Positions 1 through 9,869 of a DNA stretch of 64,000 nt are shown here, one piece after another. How positions within the stretch are numbered: position 1 is the stretch's first letter; every line of letters starts with the position of its first letter. Under the pieces are notes generated by a model. The model did no database searches, was not told the DNA's origin, and worked only from the letters and a program-made list of their open reading frames with translations. A program made the position numbers and the translations under genes. Source of the stretch: CAXMQZ01 sp963707075. GTDB taxonomy: Bacteria > Acidobacteriota > Thermoanaerobaculia > Multivoradales > JAHEKO01. Location: NCBI GenBank assembly GCA_963707075.1, contig CAVPOX010000015.1, positions 787,958 to 851,957 of the forward strand, given 5' to 3'.

Positions 1-92
1 GCAACGGCGAGCGCATCAACGTGGGGCTCCGGTCCGGCCATCTGACCGAGCTCGACCGCGACGCGGTCTTCGAACGACCTGTGGTCAGTCAT
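1..92 (-). CDS. Partial unknown protein coupled to the sigma factor
   Basis: This is the first 30 codons of a gene that leaves the window. Its ATG (90-92) overlaps the stop codon of the upstream sigma factor gene, so translation is probably coupled. The visible protein begins MTDHRSFEDRVAVELGQM and shows no recognisable motif. Genes coupled directly downstream of ECF sigma factors are often their anti-sigma or membrane partners. That role is inference from position only. Confidence 0.55.
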   Translation of the reverse strand, partial: MTDHRSFEDRVAVELGQMAGPEPHVDALAV

Positions 93-633
93 CACTGAGC
101 TCCTGACGTAGACGCGACAGCAGCCGTTCGAGGCGATTGCGGGTGCCCGATGGGGTCAGTCCGATCGCCGTCGACAGCTCGGTCGCATTGAAGCCGGCGA
201 CATAGCGCATCGCGAGCAGCGCACGTTCGTCCGGATCGAGGCCTTCGAGCGCATTCCGCAGATCGAGGTCGCCGACGCTGGCGCCTGGATCGAAACCGCC
301 GGGGACAGCCGAGGCGTCCGCACCGATCTCCACCTGTGAACGTCGGCGCTGCTTTCGCAGCAGCTGCTTGACCTCGTTCACGGCGACCGACACGAGCCAG
401 GGCCGCACCCGATCGGGTTCGCGGACCTTGCCGAGCTTGCTCCACGCGATCAGCCAGGCCGCCTGTACGGCCTCCTCGGCGATCGTGCGGTCACGAGCGA
501 CGACGACGCAGACGCGGTGCATCTCCCCGTTGTAGGCAGCGACGATGCGCGCGAACGCAACCTCGTCGCCCTTCGCCGCTTGCGCGACGACGTGGGAGAG
601 CTCCTGGTCTCCAGCCCTCGTCATGGCCTCCAT
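85..633 (-). CDS. ECF-family RNA polymerase sigma factor
   Basis: A 182-residue protein with the two-domain plan of group 4 (ECF) sigma factors. Region 2 spans roughly residues 22-95, with AYNGEMHRVCVVVARD and the -10-binding helix around RPWLVSVAVNEVKQLLR. Region 4 spans about 128-178 and has a helix-turn-helix of the form DERALLAMRYVAGFNATELS. It would direct RNA polymerase to a dedicated promoter set. Two in-frame ATGs (633 and 624) are possible starts. A GGAGG lies between them but too close to the second one to settle the choice. The next gene overlaps its stop codon, which suggests a sigma/partner pair. No target promoter is visible. Confidence 0.88.
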   Translation of the reverse strand: MEAMTRAGDQELSHVVAQAAKGDEVAFARIVAAYNGEMHRVCVVVARDRTIAEEAVQAAWLIAWSKLGKVREPDRVRPWLVSVAVNEVKQLLRKQRRRSQVEIGADASAVPGGFDPGASVGDLDLRNALEGLDPDERALLAMRYVAGFNATELSTAIGLTPSGTRNRLERLLSRLRQELSDD

Positions 634-741
634 GAACTGTTAGATGCACCGACGAGGTGAAGTGTCCCAGATGAGCAGGCAGACCCGCTGATCGTCGAGG
701 CTTCTCAAGCTCCGGCACAACGGCGCTGAACGGTGATGAAG

Positions 742-2067
742 CTACGGCTGCCAGTTGGGCTGGCCGGTGGTCGCCAAGACCGCATTCCACAGGTCACCGT
801 CGACAGACATGCGCTTGACCTCGGCCACGGCCGTCGAGATCGGCACCCAGATCGTGGTCTGGTTCCAGCGTCCGACCATGACGTCGGTCTTGCCGGCCAT
901 GGCGGCGTGGACCGCATTGCGTGCCATGCGGTCGGTCAGGATGCGGTCCGTTGCGTCCGGCGGCACGCTTCGGATGGAATAGCTGGGGTCGAAGTACTTG
1001 ACGCTGACCTCGATGCCGCGCTCGCGGAAGTAGGCGTTGATGCGGTCACGCAGCAGCAGCCCGATATCCCGGTAGCGGGCGTTGCCGGAGGCATCGGTGG
1101 TGGCATCCCCCGGCTCGAACAGGTGCTGACCGGCACCTTCGGCCACGATGACGACGGCGTGGTGTCGGTCGACCATGCGCTGCTCAAGCGCCTCGAGGAA
1201 GCCGCCCTCCCCCTCGAAGGGGAACTCGATCTCGGGCACCAGCACGAAGTTGGCCTCCTGGCTGGCGACAGCGGCTCCGGCGGCGATGAAGCCGGCGTCG
1301 CGGCCCATCAGCTTGACCAGCCCGATGCCATTGGGATTGCCCTTGGCCTCGACGTGCGCCCCGCGCACGACCCGGACCGCCTGCTCGAGCGCGGTGGCAT
1401 AGCCGAAGCTGGTGTAAACGAACGGCACATCATTGTCGATGGTCTTGGGGATGCCCACGATCGAGCGTGCTGCGCCCCGCTTGCCGACCTCTTCCGCGAT
1501 GGCATGAGCGCCGCGCATGGTGCCGTCGCCGCCGATGCAGAAGAGGATGTCGATCCCATGCGTTTCGAGGTAGTCCACGATATCAGCCGGCTCTCGGCTT
1601 CCGCGGGACGTGCCCAGCACGGTGCCACCCATGTCGTTGATGTCGTCAACGAAGTGTGGTGTCAGCTCCAGCGGCTCCAGGCCTTCAGCCGGGTCGAGGC
1701 CGCGATAGCCGTTGCGGATGCCCAGCACGCGATGCACACCGTAGTTGTGGAGGAGCTCATAGAAGCCTGAGCGGATGGTGTTGTTGAGGCCCGGCGCCAG
1801 ACCACCGCAGGTCACGAAGGCCGCCGTCGTCTTCGCCGGATCGAAGTACAGGCGCTCCCTGGGTCCGGCCTTCTCGAAGGTCAGCCCACCCCCTTCGAGC
1901 GCGTCGGAGCCTTCCCTGGCCTGGTAGCGCACCCGCAGTGTCGGCTCCGGGAAATGGCGGCCCTTGGCGCCGAGTGGCGACTCGAAGCGGGTTGGCCCGA
2001 GCGTCGGGACGGCTGGGCTAGAGTCGGACTGCGTCACTGCCCCAGCGTACTGCGCACGGACGCTCAA
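742..2067 (-). CDS. 6-phosphofructokinase, plant/trypanosome-like sequence type
   Basis: A 441-residue PfkA-superfamily enzyme that phosphorylates fructose 6-phosphate to fructose 1,6-bisphosphate. The nucleotide loop GGDGT is at residues 179-183 and the catalytic motif PKTIDND at 207-213. Classical bacterial ATP enzymes have PGTIDND, and PPi-dependent enzymes usually have GGDDT. The combination seen here (Gly in the first motif, Lys in the second) is that of plant and trypanosomatid ATP-dependent enzymes, so ATP is the likelier donor. The first 70 residues are an extension. The TTG start at 2067 overlaps the stop of the upstream dikinase-like gene by 4 bases, and a GTG at codon 11 is an alternative. 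It is the last gene of the long minus-strand operon and reads through without frameshift. Confidence 0.9.
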   Translation of the reverse strand: MSVRAQYAGAVTQSDSSPAVPTLGPTRFESPLGAKGRHFPEPTLRVRYQAREGSDALEGGGLTFEKAGPRERLYFDPAKTTAAFVTCGGLAPGLNNTIRSGFYELLHNYGVHRVLGIRNGYRGLDPAEGLEPLELTPHFVDDINDMGGTVLGTSRGSREPADIVDYLETHGIDILFCIGGDGTMRGAHAIAEEVGKRGAARSIVGIPKTIDNDVPFVYTSFGYATALEQAVRVVRGAHVEAKGNPNGIGLVKLMGRDAGFIAAGAAVASQEANFVLVPEIEFPFEGEGGFLEALEQRMVDRHHAVVIVAEGAGQHLFEPGDATTDASGNARYRDIGLLLRDRINAYFRERGIEVSVKYFDPSYSIRSVPPDATDRILTDRMARNAVHAAMAGKTDVMVGRWNQTTIWVPISTAVAEVKRMSVDGDLWNAVLATTGQPNWQP

Positions 2068-4203
2068 GCGCGGCCTGCGGCGACCTCGTCCTCGCGGGTC
2101 TTTCCGGCGAGGCGGATGAGGTCCTCGTGAAGCTCGAACCAGACGCCGTGGTAGCTGTCCACGCGGGGCGACGCGATGTACATGGGGTCCCCCGCGGCCG
2201 CAGCAGCTGCCGCTGCGTCCAGGCGCCTCCGATACATCGCCAGTCGCGGCAAGCCCGAGATCCAGGGCTGGATCGAGGCCGTGGCATCGGCCGCCAGCGC
2301 CGCCAGATCAGCCAGCACGGCGGCATCGTAGGCCGGGTCGGCGTGGTCGTTGAGCACCTGCTCGCCGTCGACTTCCTTCATCTGCCAGGCGGTGACGATC
2401 GTCTTCATCCGGCCGTCCAGGGCGAGGAACCCGTCCAGTGCTGCCTCTGCGGCAGTGGCGCCCCAGGACTCGCGGTCCGCTGCCAGCATCTCGGCGCCCA
2501 GTGACTTGCCGTCTTCAGTAAGGCTGAACATGCCACCTGATTCTTTGGCCGCACCGTCGGCGACCTGACGAGCGAGCAGCTCGCCGGCTGTCATCGGTCG
2601 TCACCCCCAGCGCCGTGGCCAGCATGTCCGCCATGACGTACCCCTTGATAGCCAGGGCTCGGATGACGTCCTCGGTATCGACGGCTCCGGACTCGGTCGA
2701 TGATCCGGGGCGCGGTCAGCGCGGACTCGCCGGCACCCGGACCGACCTTGATGCCCAGTTCGTCGGCCCAGGCCAGCAGCCTGGCAGCCTCCGGCACCAT
2801 CCTCATGCTCGACGACACCGCGCCCCCGAAGACCTCCCCGGTGCTGCCGTCGATGCTGAGGATGTGACCCTCCCGGTAGAACGTTTCGCCGATGGCCACG
2901 CCACCCTCCCCGACCACCACGCCGACCGCGCCGACCACGGCCGGGATGTCCCAGCCACGAGCGACCACGGCCGCGTGACTGGCCAGTCCACCGGTCGAGG
3001 TCAGGATGCCCACCGACTTGGCCATGCCATGCACGTCGTCAGGCGAGGTCTCCGATGCGCACCAGCAGCACGTCCAACCCGGACTCGCTCATCCGCACCG
3101 CCGCCTCCGGCGTGGTGGCGATGGCTCCCGAGGCCAGCCCTGGAGAGGCCGCCAGGCCTGCGGCCACCACCTCCGCCTCGCCGTTTCGGTCGACCGGCAC
3201 ACTGGGTGGGTTCACCAGGATGTCTCGCACCCGCTCCACGGCCTCCTCGCGAGATAGCGGAAACGATGGGTCCTCCGCCATCTCCACCGCAGCACGGCAG
3301 GCCGCCTGTGCGGTGCGCTTGCCGACCCGATTCTGGAGCATCCACAAGTGTCCATCCTCGATGGTGAACTCGATGTCACAGATATCGCGGTGGTGTCGCT
3401 CCAGGCGATCGGCGTGCGAACGCAGCTCGGTCGCAACGGCAGGCATGCGTTGGTCGAGCACCGAGATCGGTTCGGTAGCGTGCGTGCCGGCGACCACGTC
3501 TTCGCCCTGGGCGCCGAAGAGGACGTCGCCATAGAGCACGTTCTCCCCGGTCGCGGGGTTGCGGGTGAAGAGCACGCCGGTGGCGGAGTCGGCGCTGCGG
3601 TTCCCGAAGACCATGGCCTGGACCACCACGGCCGTGCCCAGGTCCTCGGGGATGGACTCCTTCTCCCGGTAGCTCCGTGCGCGCTCGCTGTTCCAGCTCT
3701 TGAAGACGGCCTCGATCGCGGCTACGTAGTTGCTGCCAGGGGTCTTCGGGGACTTCGGCCACGCCGACGATCTCCCGATACATCGCCCTGAGTCGCTCCC
3801 GGCAGGCCGCCGCGAACGCCGCATCGCCCGACGATGTGGCCAGGGCAGCCGTGGATCGGTCGTTGAGCCCGAGATTGAGGATGGTGTCGAGCATGCCTGG
3901 CATGGAGACAGGAGCACCCGAGCGGACACTGACCAGCAGCGGATCGGTGGCATCCCCGAACCCACGTTTGACCTGCTCCTCGATGTGGCTGAGCTGGGCA
4001 CGCAGCTCGTCATCGAGTCCCGCTGGCCAGCCGCTGTCCATGTAGGCCTTGCAGGCGTCGGTGCTGATGACGAAACCCGGTGGCACCGGCAATCCCAGCT
4101 CATTGGCCATGACAGAGAAATTCGCGCCCTTGCCGCCGAGGAGGGCTCGAAGGGCGTCTGCGGGCAGCTGCGGCGGGCCATCGAAGGCGAACGTCCAGGT
4201 CAT
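2064..4203 (-). CDS. Truncated pyruvate phosphate dikinase-like protein (ATP-grasp plus phospho-His domain)
   Basis: This stitched CDS of about 713 residues needs frame changes near 3735, 3040, 2690 and 2590. The N-terminus is the PPDK ATP-grasp domain, with LLGGKGANFSVMANELGLPV and later VSVRSGAPVSMPGMLDTIL. It continues with GVLFTRNPATGE and ends in the swivelling phospho-histidine domain, GGLASHAAVVARGWDIPAV, where the His is the phosphocarrier. Canonical PPDK then has a roughly 350-residue PEP/pyruvate TIM barrel. Here it is replaced by a tail of about 200 residues that begins with a helix-turn-helix-like stretch (IRALAIKGYVMADML). The protein can therefore bind ATP and carry phosphate, but its acceptor site must lie elsewhere. 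The second PEP-utilising protein of the operon (11511-13258) is a candidate partner. The start at 4203 lies 20 bases after the alcohol dehydrogenase gene. Confidence 0.75.
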
Positions 4204-4223
4204 GGCTTCTTGGGGCTCTCCTC

Positions 4224-5279
4224 TCAGGGCTTGATGGTGATCTTGATGGCGCCCGAGTCCTTGTCACGGAAGGTGCTGAGCGCCTCCGCGAAGTCGGTCA
4301 AGGCGAACTCGTGGGTCATGATGTCAGTGAGGCGGATGCGACCGTCCGCGACCATGGGCATGACCCGGCGCATCTCCCCCGCAGAGGCGCGTGATCCGAC
4401 CAGCTCGAGCTCGTACAGCACCAGGTCGCGCAGCTCGATCTGGACGGGCTCGGTGGGGATGCCGACGGTGGCGATGCGGCCGCCCTTCCGGAGCATCTGC
4501 AGTGCCCAGGTCGTCGTCGTCGGTGTCCCGGCAGCCTCGATCACGACGGCTGGGCCCAGTCCACCGGTCATCTCACGGACGGTCTGGACCACATCGACGG
4601 CGTTACTGTCGACGGTCTGGAAGCCCATCTCGATAGCCTTCTGCAGGCGCAGGCCTCGCCCGACCACGATGACTCTCCCGGCACCCATGGCCAGCGACGC
4701 GTCGGCCCCCAGCAGACCCACCGGCCCCGCGCCGAGGATGACGACATCGTCACCGGGCTGCACGTTGCCACGGCGGGCGCAATGCAGCGCGATCGAGGCC
4801 GGGTCGATGACGGCGCCGACTTCGAAACTGATGGCACCGGGCAGCGGGAAGATGGTCTTGACGCCGTGGACGACGTATTCGGCATCGGCCCCCTGGTAGT
4901 TGTGGCCGTACTGCCGATGCAGGTCCATGACGCCGTAGTTCTGGCACAGGTTGTAGCGTCCTTCGACGCAGGCCTGGCAGACCCCGCAAGCGTCGTGGCT
5001 GGTGCCCGCGACCCGATCGCCGATGCTCCAGCCAGCCTGTTCCGAGCCCGGCCCCAGCGCGACGATCTCGCCGGCCCACTCATGGCCCGGGATGATCGGG
5101 TACGAGGGCGGCCAGAAGCCCGGGTAGTGGCCTGCGATCAGATGCGAGTCTGTCCCGCAGATGGACACCGCCTTGACGCGGCACAGCACTTCCATGGGGC
5201 CGGGCTCCGGGACCGGGACCTCCTGGATCTCGAAGGTGTCTGGCCCAAGCAAGACGAGCGCCTGCATGGTCTCGGTCAC
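4224..5279 (-). CDS. Zinc-dependent medium-chain alcohol/polyol dehydrogenase
   Basis: A 351-residue MDR enzyme. The catalytic zinc ligands are Cys41 (ICGTDSH) and His66-Glu67 (GHEWAGE). The structural zinc loop has Cys98, Cys101, Cys104 and Cys112. The Rossmann motif GAGPVGLLG follows near residue 175. It is expected to oxidise a secondary alcohol or polyol with NAD(P). The substrate cannot be read from the sequence, but the layout resembles sorbitol/threonine dehydrogenase relatives. The start is GTG at 5279, with AAAGGAG eight bases upstream. The gene is intact. It sits between the cyclase and the dikinase-like gene with 39- and 20-base gaps, consistent with one transcript. Confidence 0.9.
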   Translation of the reverse strand: MTETMQALVLLGPDTFEIQEVPVPEPGPMEVLCRVKAVSICGTDSHLIAGHYPGFWPPSYPIIPGHEWAGEIVALGPGSEQAGWSIGDRVAGTSHDACGVCQACVEGRYNLCQNYGVMDLHRQYGHNYQGADAEYVVHGVKTIFPLPGAISFEVGAVIDPASIALHCARRGNVQPGDDVVILGAGPVGLLGADASLAMGAGRVIVVGRGLRLQKAIEMGFQTVDSNAVDVVQTVREMTGGLGPAVVIEAAGTPTTTTWALQMLRKGGRIATVGIPTEPVQIELRDLVLYELELVGSRASAGEMRRVMPMVADGRIRLTDIMTHEFALTDFAEALSTFRDKDSGAIKITIKP

Positions 5280-5318
5280 GAGGTAGCTCCTTTCAGGAAG
5301 CGAGGGTTCTGTTGGGCG

Positions 5319-6209
5319 CTAGAAGGCAGCGACCGGGTCGACCATCGACGCGGTCGCACCCTTGATCTTCAGGGGCAAGGCGATGAAGGCGAACTCGTAG
5401 AGCTTCTGGCGCGATAGCTCCTCGAGGTCGAGGCTTTCCATCAGGTAGATGCCGTTGTCGATGAGCAGGTGCTTGTGCACTGGCTGGGGGTTGCCCTCAG
5501 GTCCGGGATCGGGAGCCGGCTGGACCTCGTAGGTCTCGGTGTCAGTGCCGGTCGCGACGACGCCCTTCTTGAGCAGCCAGTCAGCCGCCGAGATGTCGGG
5601 CCCGGCAGTCTTGTTGGCCATCATGGCGTCGAAATCGGGCCACAGGCTCATGTATCCGGTACGGATGACGACCACGTCCCATCGGCGGACCTCGACGCCC
5701 TGCGCCTTGGCGATGTCCTCCAGCTCGGCGGCGTCGACGGGCTCACCGGTCTGCAGGTGCGGGACGCTGCGATAGGCGGGCACATCCAGGAAGACGCCAC
5801 GGGTGAAGAACGGTGGCATGGCACTGGCGTCGCCGAAGGTGGGGCCGTGGTCGCTGAGATGCTCATCGGCGTTGCCCCCGCCGAACCAGTGCCTATCCTC
5901 GCCGACGGTCATGTGCGCGAGTCCATCCATGTGCGCGCCCGAGTGCGAGGTACACATCAGGTATTCGGCCATGTAGCCAAGGTTGGCGTCGTTGATGGGG
6001 CCCCAGGGCTGCCGCCCGCCGGCCACGATGCCACGCGGGCTGACCGCGTTGAGGACCTGGAAGGGCGGGTGACCCGGGAATAGCGGCATGCCGTCGAAGC
6101 GCGTCGCCGCCAGCGAGATCATCTTGCCTTGCTTGATCATCTGGGCCGCCTTCACGGTCTGCGCGGCGGGCATGGACTCGATGGGTCCGACTTCTCCGGG
6201 CCTGGGCAT
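5319..6209 (-). CDS. Cyclase-family metal-dependent hydrolase (kynurenine formamidase/isatin hydrolase superfamily)
   Basis: A 296-residue protein with the cyclase-family metal site HSGAHMDGLAH at residues 89-99 (family form HxGTHxDxPxH). Metal-binding His89, His93 and Asp95 are all present. Relatives hydrolyse amide bonds in cyclic or aryl-formyl compounds, using Mn or Zn. Next to a molybdenum hydroxylase, a ring-opening or amide-cleaving step after hydroxylation is plausible, but this is inference. The ATG at 6209 has a purine-rich GAGGACGAGG upstream. The gene is intact and lies 27 bases after the hydroxylase large subunit. Confidence 0.85.
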   Translation of the reverse strand: MPRPGEVGPIESMPAAQTVKAAQMIKQGKMISLAATRFDGMPLFPGHPPFQVLNAVSPRGIVAGGRQPWGPINDANLGYMAEYLMCTSHSGAHMDGLAHMTVGEDRHWFGGGNADEHLSDHGPTFGDASAMPPFFTRGVFLDVPAYRSVPHLQTGEPVDAAELEDIAKAQGVEVRRWDVVVIRTGYMSLWPDFDAMMANKTAGPDISAADWLLKKGVVATGTDTETYEVQPAPDPGPEGNPQPVHKHLLIDNGIYLMESLDLEELSRQKLYEFAFIALPLKIKGATASMVDPVAAF

Positions 6210-6236
6210 GGCGCGCTCCTCGTCCTCTCTGTGGCT

Positions 6237-8504
6237 CTACGTGGCGATCTTGCTGGCGGGCGTCGCGGATGGAACGCCACACGTGTTCTGGTGTCAGGGG
6301 CAGATCCCGGATGACGACACCGGTGGCATCGGCCACGGCCGACCCGACGGCCGACTGGACCGAGAACAGACCGCCCTCGCTGACGCCCTTGGCGCCATAG
6401 GGACCGGGCCCATCCTCGTTCTCGACCGCGACGCTCTCCATGTGCAGCGGCAGGTCCATCGAGGTCGGGATGCGGTAGTCGATGGCACCGAGGTTCCGGA
6501 TGCGGCCCGACTCGTCGAGGATGATGTGCTCCATCAGCGTGTGGCCCAGGCCCTGGATGGCCGCGCCTTCGTCCTGGCCAGCGACCTGCTGCGGGTTCAG
6601 GGACTTGCCGGTGTCGCCCACGATGATGTGCTTGTGGATGGTGATGTGGCCCGTCTCCTCATCGACCGACGAGCTCCACCGCGGTGCAATTGAACTCGTA
6701 GAACGCCGGGCTGCCACCGAGCGGGTGGTCGGGCTGGGCATCCTTGCGGTAGACGCCGTTGCCGATGACCTCACCGCCGAGCTTGCCCAGCGCGCCGCTC
6801 GACGACGTCGATGATGGGCACGTCACCCTCGGGCAGGCCCACCACGCCGTGGCCGACCACGATCTGGCTTTCCGGCAAGGCGTTGGCCTTCGCGGCCATG
6901 GTGCGGACTTGGGCCTGGATATCGTGGCAGGCCGTCATGATGGCGTTGCCCATGAAGACCGTGGAGCGACTGGCGGACGTCTGCTGGTCGTAGGGCACGA
7001 TCGCCGTATCGCCCATGACCACGGTGACCTGGTCCATCGACGCGCCCAGCTCCGTGGCGGCGATCTGCGCGAAGATGGTGCGCGCGCCCTGGCCCATGTC
7101 ACTGGTGCCGGCGAGGACCATGACACTGCCGTCGATGAGCAGGCGCACCGTCGCGTACGACAGGCCCGTGGTGGCGCTGGCCTTGATGCCGAGCGCCAAT
7201 CCTCGGCCTCGTCCCGTCAGGCGTGGGCGTGCCCCAGCCGATGGCGTCCATGGCGGTCTGGACGACCTGCGGCCAGAGCCCGTCGGCTGGCGTGTCGTCC
7301 TTGATGACTTCCTCGCCCCGGGTGGCGAGATTGCGCAAGCCGGATCTCGGCCCGGTCGATGCCAAGCGCTCGCGCCGCAGCGTCGATGTTCGATTCCACG
7401 GCCCAGTTGACCTGGGGAGTGCCGAAGCCCCGGAAGGCACAGGCCGGGGTGGTATTCGAAAGGATCGAGCGGGCGGTGATGCGCACGTTGGGCACGCGGT
7501 ACGGACCGGCCGCGGTGTACTGACTCTTGGCGACGACGCGCTCGGCGATATCGGCGTAGGCGCCGAGCATGTAGTCGCTGCGGATGTCCTCGAAGACGAG
7601 CCGGCCTTCAGCGTCGAAGCCGCTGCGCACGGTGATGTCGGCCGAGACGCGGCGACTGGCCTGGAACGACTCGTCGAGGGTGAGGATCAGTCGCACCGGG
7701 TCGCCCGGTCTCGAGCGCCATCAGCGCCACGAGCGGCTCGAGCTTGATGTTCTGCTTGCCGCCGAAGCCGCCACCGGGGTCGGGCGCGATAGACACGGAC
7801 CTTGGCCAGGGGCAGGTCCAGCAGCGGTGGCCATGAGGCTCTGCAACAGGTAGGGATGCTGGATGGTCGACCAGATCGCGATGCCGTCCTCGTCCGGCGC
7901 CGCGGCGAACGAGTGCGGCTCGATGGCGAAGTGGGTGACCATCGGGAACGAGTAGGTCTCCTCGACGACGAGGTCGGCGACGGCTCATCGACATCACCCC
8001 ATCCGAAGGTGCGCATGGTGAGGACGTTGCTGTCTCGCGAGCTCATCGTCGCTCGGGCGCAGCTGCGGTTCGCGCACCAGCGGTGCACCCGGGGCCGAGC
8101 GCCTGGTCCACGCTGTAGACGCCCGGAAGCTCTTCGTACTCGACCACCACCAGGCGAGCCGCCTCCTCGGCCGCGTCCTTGGTGTCTGCCGCGACCGCCG
8201 CCACCGGCTCGCCGTGGAACTTGGTCTCACCCACGGCGAGGACCGGGCGATCCTTGAACTGCGGGCCGTAGCGAGGCACCGGCTGAGGCAGGTCGTCCGC
8301 GGTCATCACCAGCCGGACCCCGGGCACCGCCAGGGCGGCACGCTTGTCGATGCTGATGATCCGGCCGCGTCCGCAGGGGATGGTCACCAGCTTGGCGTGC
8401 AGCACATCGATGAACGGGATGTCCGCGAGGTACTCCTGGCTGCCGGTGACACGCTCATAGCCACCGACGCGCCGCGGCGAGGTGCCGATCTTGGTATCAG
8501 TCAC
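6237..8504 (-). CDS. Molybdenum hydroxylase large (Mo-cofactor) subunit, xanthine dehydrogenase type
   Basis: About 755 residues must be stitched over several frame changes (near 8090, 8000, 7830, 7690, 7340, 7200, 6775, 6690 and 6250). The N-terminal part runs from GYERVTGSQEYLADI to the substrate-gate region. Mo-pterin motifs follow: PGGGFGGKQN, CAFRGFGTPQVNWA and, near the C-terminus, GPYGAKGVSEGGL with the expected catalytic Glu. The loop CAFRGFG is the xanthine dehydrogenase/aldehyde oxidase form. The CSFR active-site loop of CO dehydrogenase is absent. It would hydroxylate a heterocycle, purine or aldehyde, passing electrons to the FeS and FAD subunits. The ATG at 8504 overlaps the FeS gene stop by 4 bases. 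The stop is taken as the TAG at 6237-6239, which needs one frame correction. Confidence 0.85.
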
Positions 8505-8977
8505 GTGCTCTTGCTCCGAGCCGCCTGATGCACGGCCTGGAAGATCTGCTCATACCCGGCGCAGCGGCACAGGTTGCCGGCCAGGGCTTCCTGGATCTGC
8601 TCGTCACTGGGCTCGTCGACCGCATCGATGAGGGCCTGCGCGGACATCAGCTGACCCGGGATACAGAAGCCACACTGGGCCGCGCTGTTGTCGAGGAAAG
8701 CGACCTGGAGTGGGTTCAGCAGCCCGTCGCTGGCCAGCCCTTCGACGGTCGTGACGTTGGTGCCGTCAGCTTCCACGGCCAGCATCAGGCAGGAGTTGAC
8801 CGACCGGCCGTCGACCAGCACGGTGCAGGCACCGCACTCCCCCACCACGCAGCATTCCTTGGTGCCGGTCAGGGCCACGTCGTCCCGCAGCACCTCGAGA
8901 AGGGTGTGGTGCACCGCGACATCCAGCTGCCTGGCACGCCCGTTGACCGTCACATCGATGGTCAGTCGTTCGGCCAT
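8501..8977 (-). CDS. Molybdenum hydroxylase small 2Fe-2S subunit
   Basis: A 158-residue intact protein with both iron-sulfur domains of the xanthine dehydrogenase family. The plant-type ferredoxin half has Cys43, Cys48, Cys51 and Cys63 (CCVVGECGACTV, then NSC). The alpha-helical half has QCGFC and NLCRCAGY. Its last Cys pair feeds electrons from the molybdopterin site. An extra Cys42 next to Cys43 replaces the more usual Gly. The ATG overlaps the last base of the FAD subunit gene, and the stop overlaps the large-subunit start by 4 bases. The three subunits are therefore translationally coupled in the order FAD, FeS, Mo. Confidence 0.95.
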   Translation of the reverse strand: MAERLTIDVTVNGRARQLDVAVHHTLLEVLRDDVALTGTKECCVVGECGACTVLVDGRSVNSCLMLAVEADGTNVTTVEGLASDGLLNPLQVAFLDNSAAQCGFCIPGQLMSAQALIDAVDEPSDEQIQEALAGNLCRCAGYEQIFQAVHQAARSKST

Positions 8978-9846
8978 CAGGCGGCGCTCCCCGCGTATCG
9001 CTCGGTGGCCGTGTCGAGGGCGCGTATCGCCAGCACGCGCAACATCGCCAGGCGGTAGTCGGGGCTGGCGCGGATCGATCGCGGTGAGGGCGTGGCCTGC
9101 GACAACAGCTCCTCGAGTATCGCGGCACGAGCGCTCGGATCAGCGCCAGCGTCAGCCAGGACGCCTGAATCATCGGCGACCAGGAAGGCTCGGGGGCCGA
9201 CGCTGCCATAGGCGAGGTGGGCGGACCCGGCGCCATCGACCGCTGCGCACATGGTCACCGAGGCGAGGTCGGTCCCCCGCCGGCGAACCAGGCGGGTATA
9301 GGCGGCACCGAACGGCGTTTCGTGGACCGGGACCTCGATGGCGGTGACCAGCTCACCTGGGCCCAGATCGACCTGCCCGGGACCCACGATGAAGTCATCG
9401 ATGGGGACCGCTCGTTGGCCGCCGGGGCCGGCCACCACGACCACGGCGCCGTAGATCAGCTGCGGCGGCGTCGTGTCAGCGGCTGGGGAACCATTACAGA
9501 TGTTGCCGGCCAGGGTGGCTCGGTTGCGGATCTGCACCGAACCCACCACGCGGGCTGCCTCGACCAGCGCCGGCAGCTTGGTCAGCACGGCCTCATGGCG
9601 TTCGATCTGGCTCATCGTCGCGAGTGCACTGAAGCGGATGACGTCGTCAGCGACCGTGATGGTGTCGCCCCCGAACTCCTCGATCCACTTCAGGTCGACC
9701 ACGACGCCGGGCTGGATGGAATCATCGCGCAGGCCCACGACAAGGTCCGTGCCGCCAGCAAGGATGCGCGCATCACGGCCCGCTTCCTTGAGGACACGAG
9801 TGGCCTCGGCCAGGCTGGCGGGTCGCTCATACGCGAACCTGCGCAT
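8977..9846 (-). CDS. Molybdenum hydroxylase FAD-binding subunit
   Basis: A 289-residue intact protein of the FAD-binding PCMH/CO-dehydrogenase flavoprotein family. The two FAD-pyrophosphate motifs are visible as ILAGGTDLV (residues 28-36) and VQIRNRATLAGNICNGSPAA (103-122). It accepts electrons from the 2Fe-2S subunit and passes them to NAD or another acceptor. The ATG at 9846 follows a GGGGGA-type ribosome site. It lies 23 bases after the HprK-like gene and overlaps the next gene by one base. No frame correction is needed. Confidence 0.94.
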   Translation of the reverse strand: MRRFAYERPASLAEATRVLKEAGRDARILAGGTDLVVGLRDDSIQPGVVVDLKWIEEFGGDTITVADDVIRFSALATMSQIERHEAVLTKLPALVEAARVVGSVQIRNRATLAGNICNGSPAADTTPPQLIYGAVVVVAGPGGQRAVPIDDFIVGPGQVDLGPGELVTAIEVPVHETPFGAAYTRLVRRRGTDLASVTMCAAVDGAGSAHLAYGSVGPRAFLVADDSGVLADAGADPSARAAILEELLSQATPSPRSIRASPDYRLAMLRVLAIRALDTATERYAGSAA

Positions 9847-9869
9847 CGATGCGTTCCCCCTGTGCCGCC

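Noticed and set aside
733..1770. Long plus-strand open frame of 345 codons opposite phosphofructokinase
   Set aside because: It is the antisense shadow of a conserved, unbroken pfk gene. Such long shadows are common in high-GC codon usage and the protein has no recognisable motif.
2064..4203. Full pyruvate phosphate dikinase
   Set aside because: The C-terminal PEP/pyruvate-binding barrel is not present in any frame before the pfk start.
6237..9846. Reading the molybdenum hydroxylase as aerobic CO dehydrogenase (coxMSL)
   Set aside because: Subunit sizes fit, but the active-site loop is CAFRGFG, the xanthine dehydrogenase form, and the CSFR loop of true CoxL is absent.
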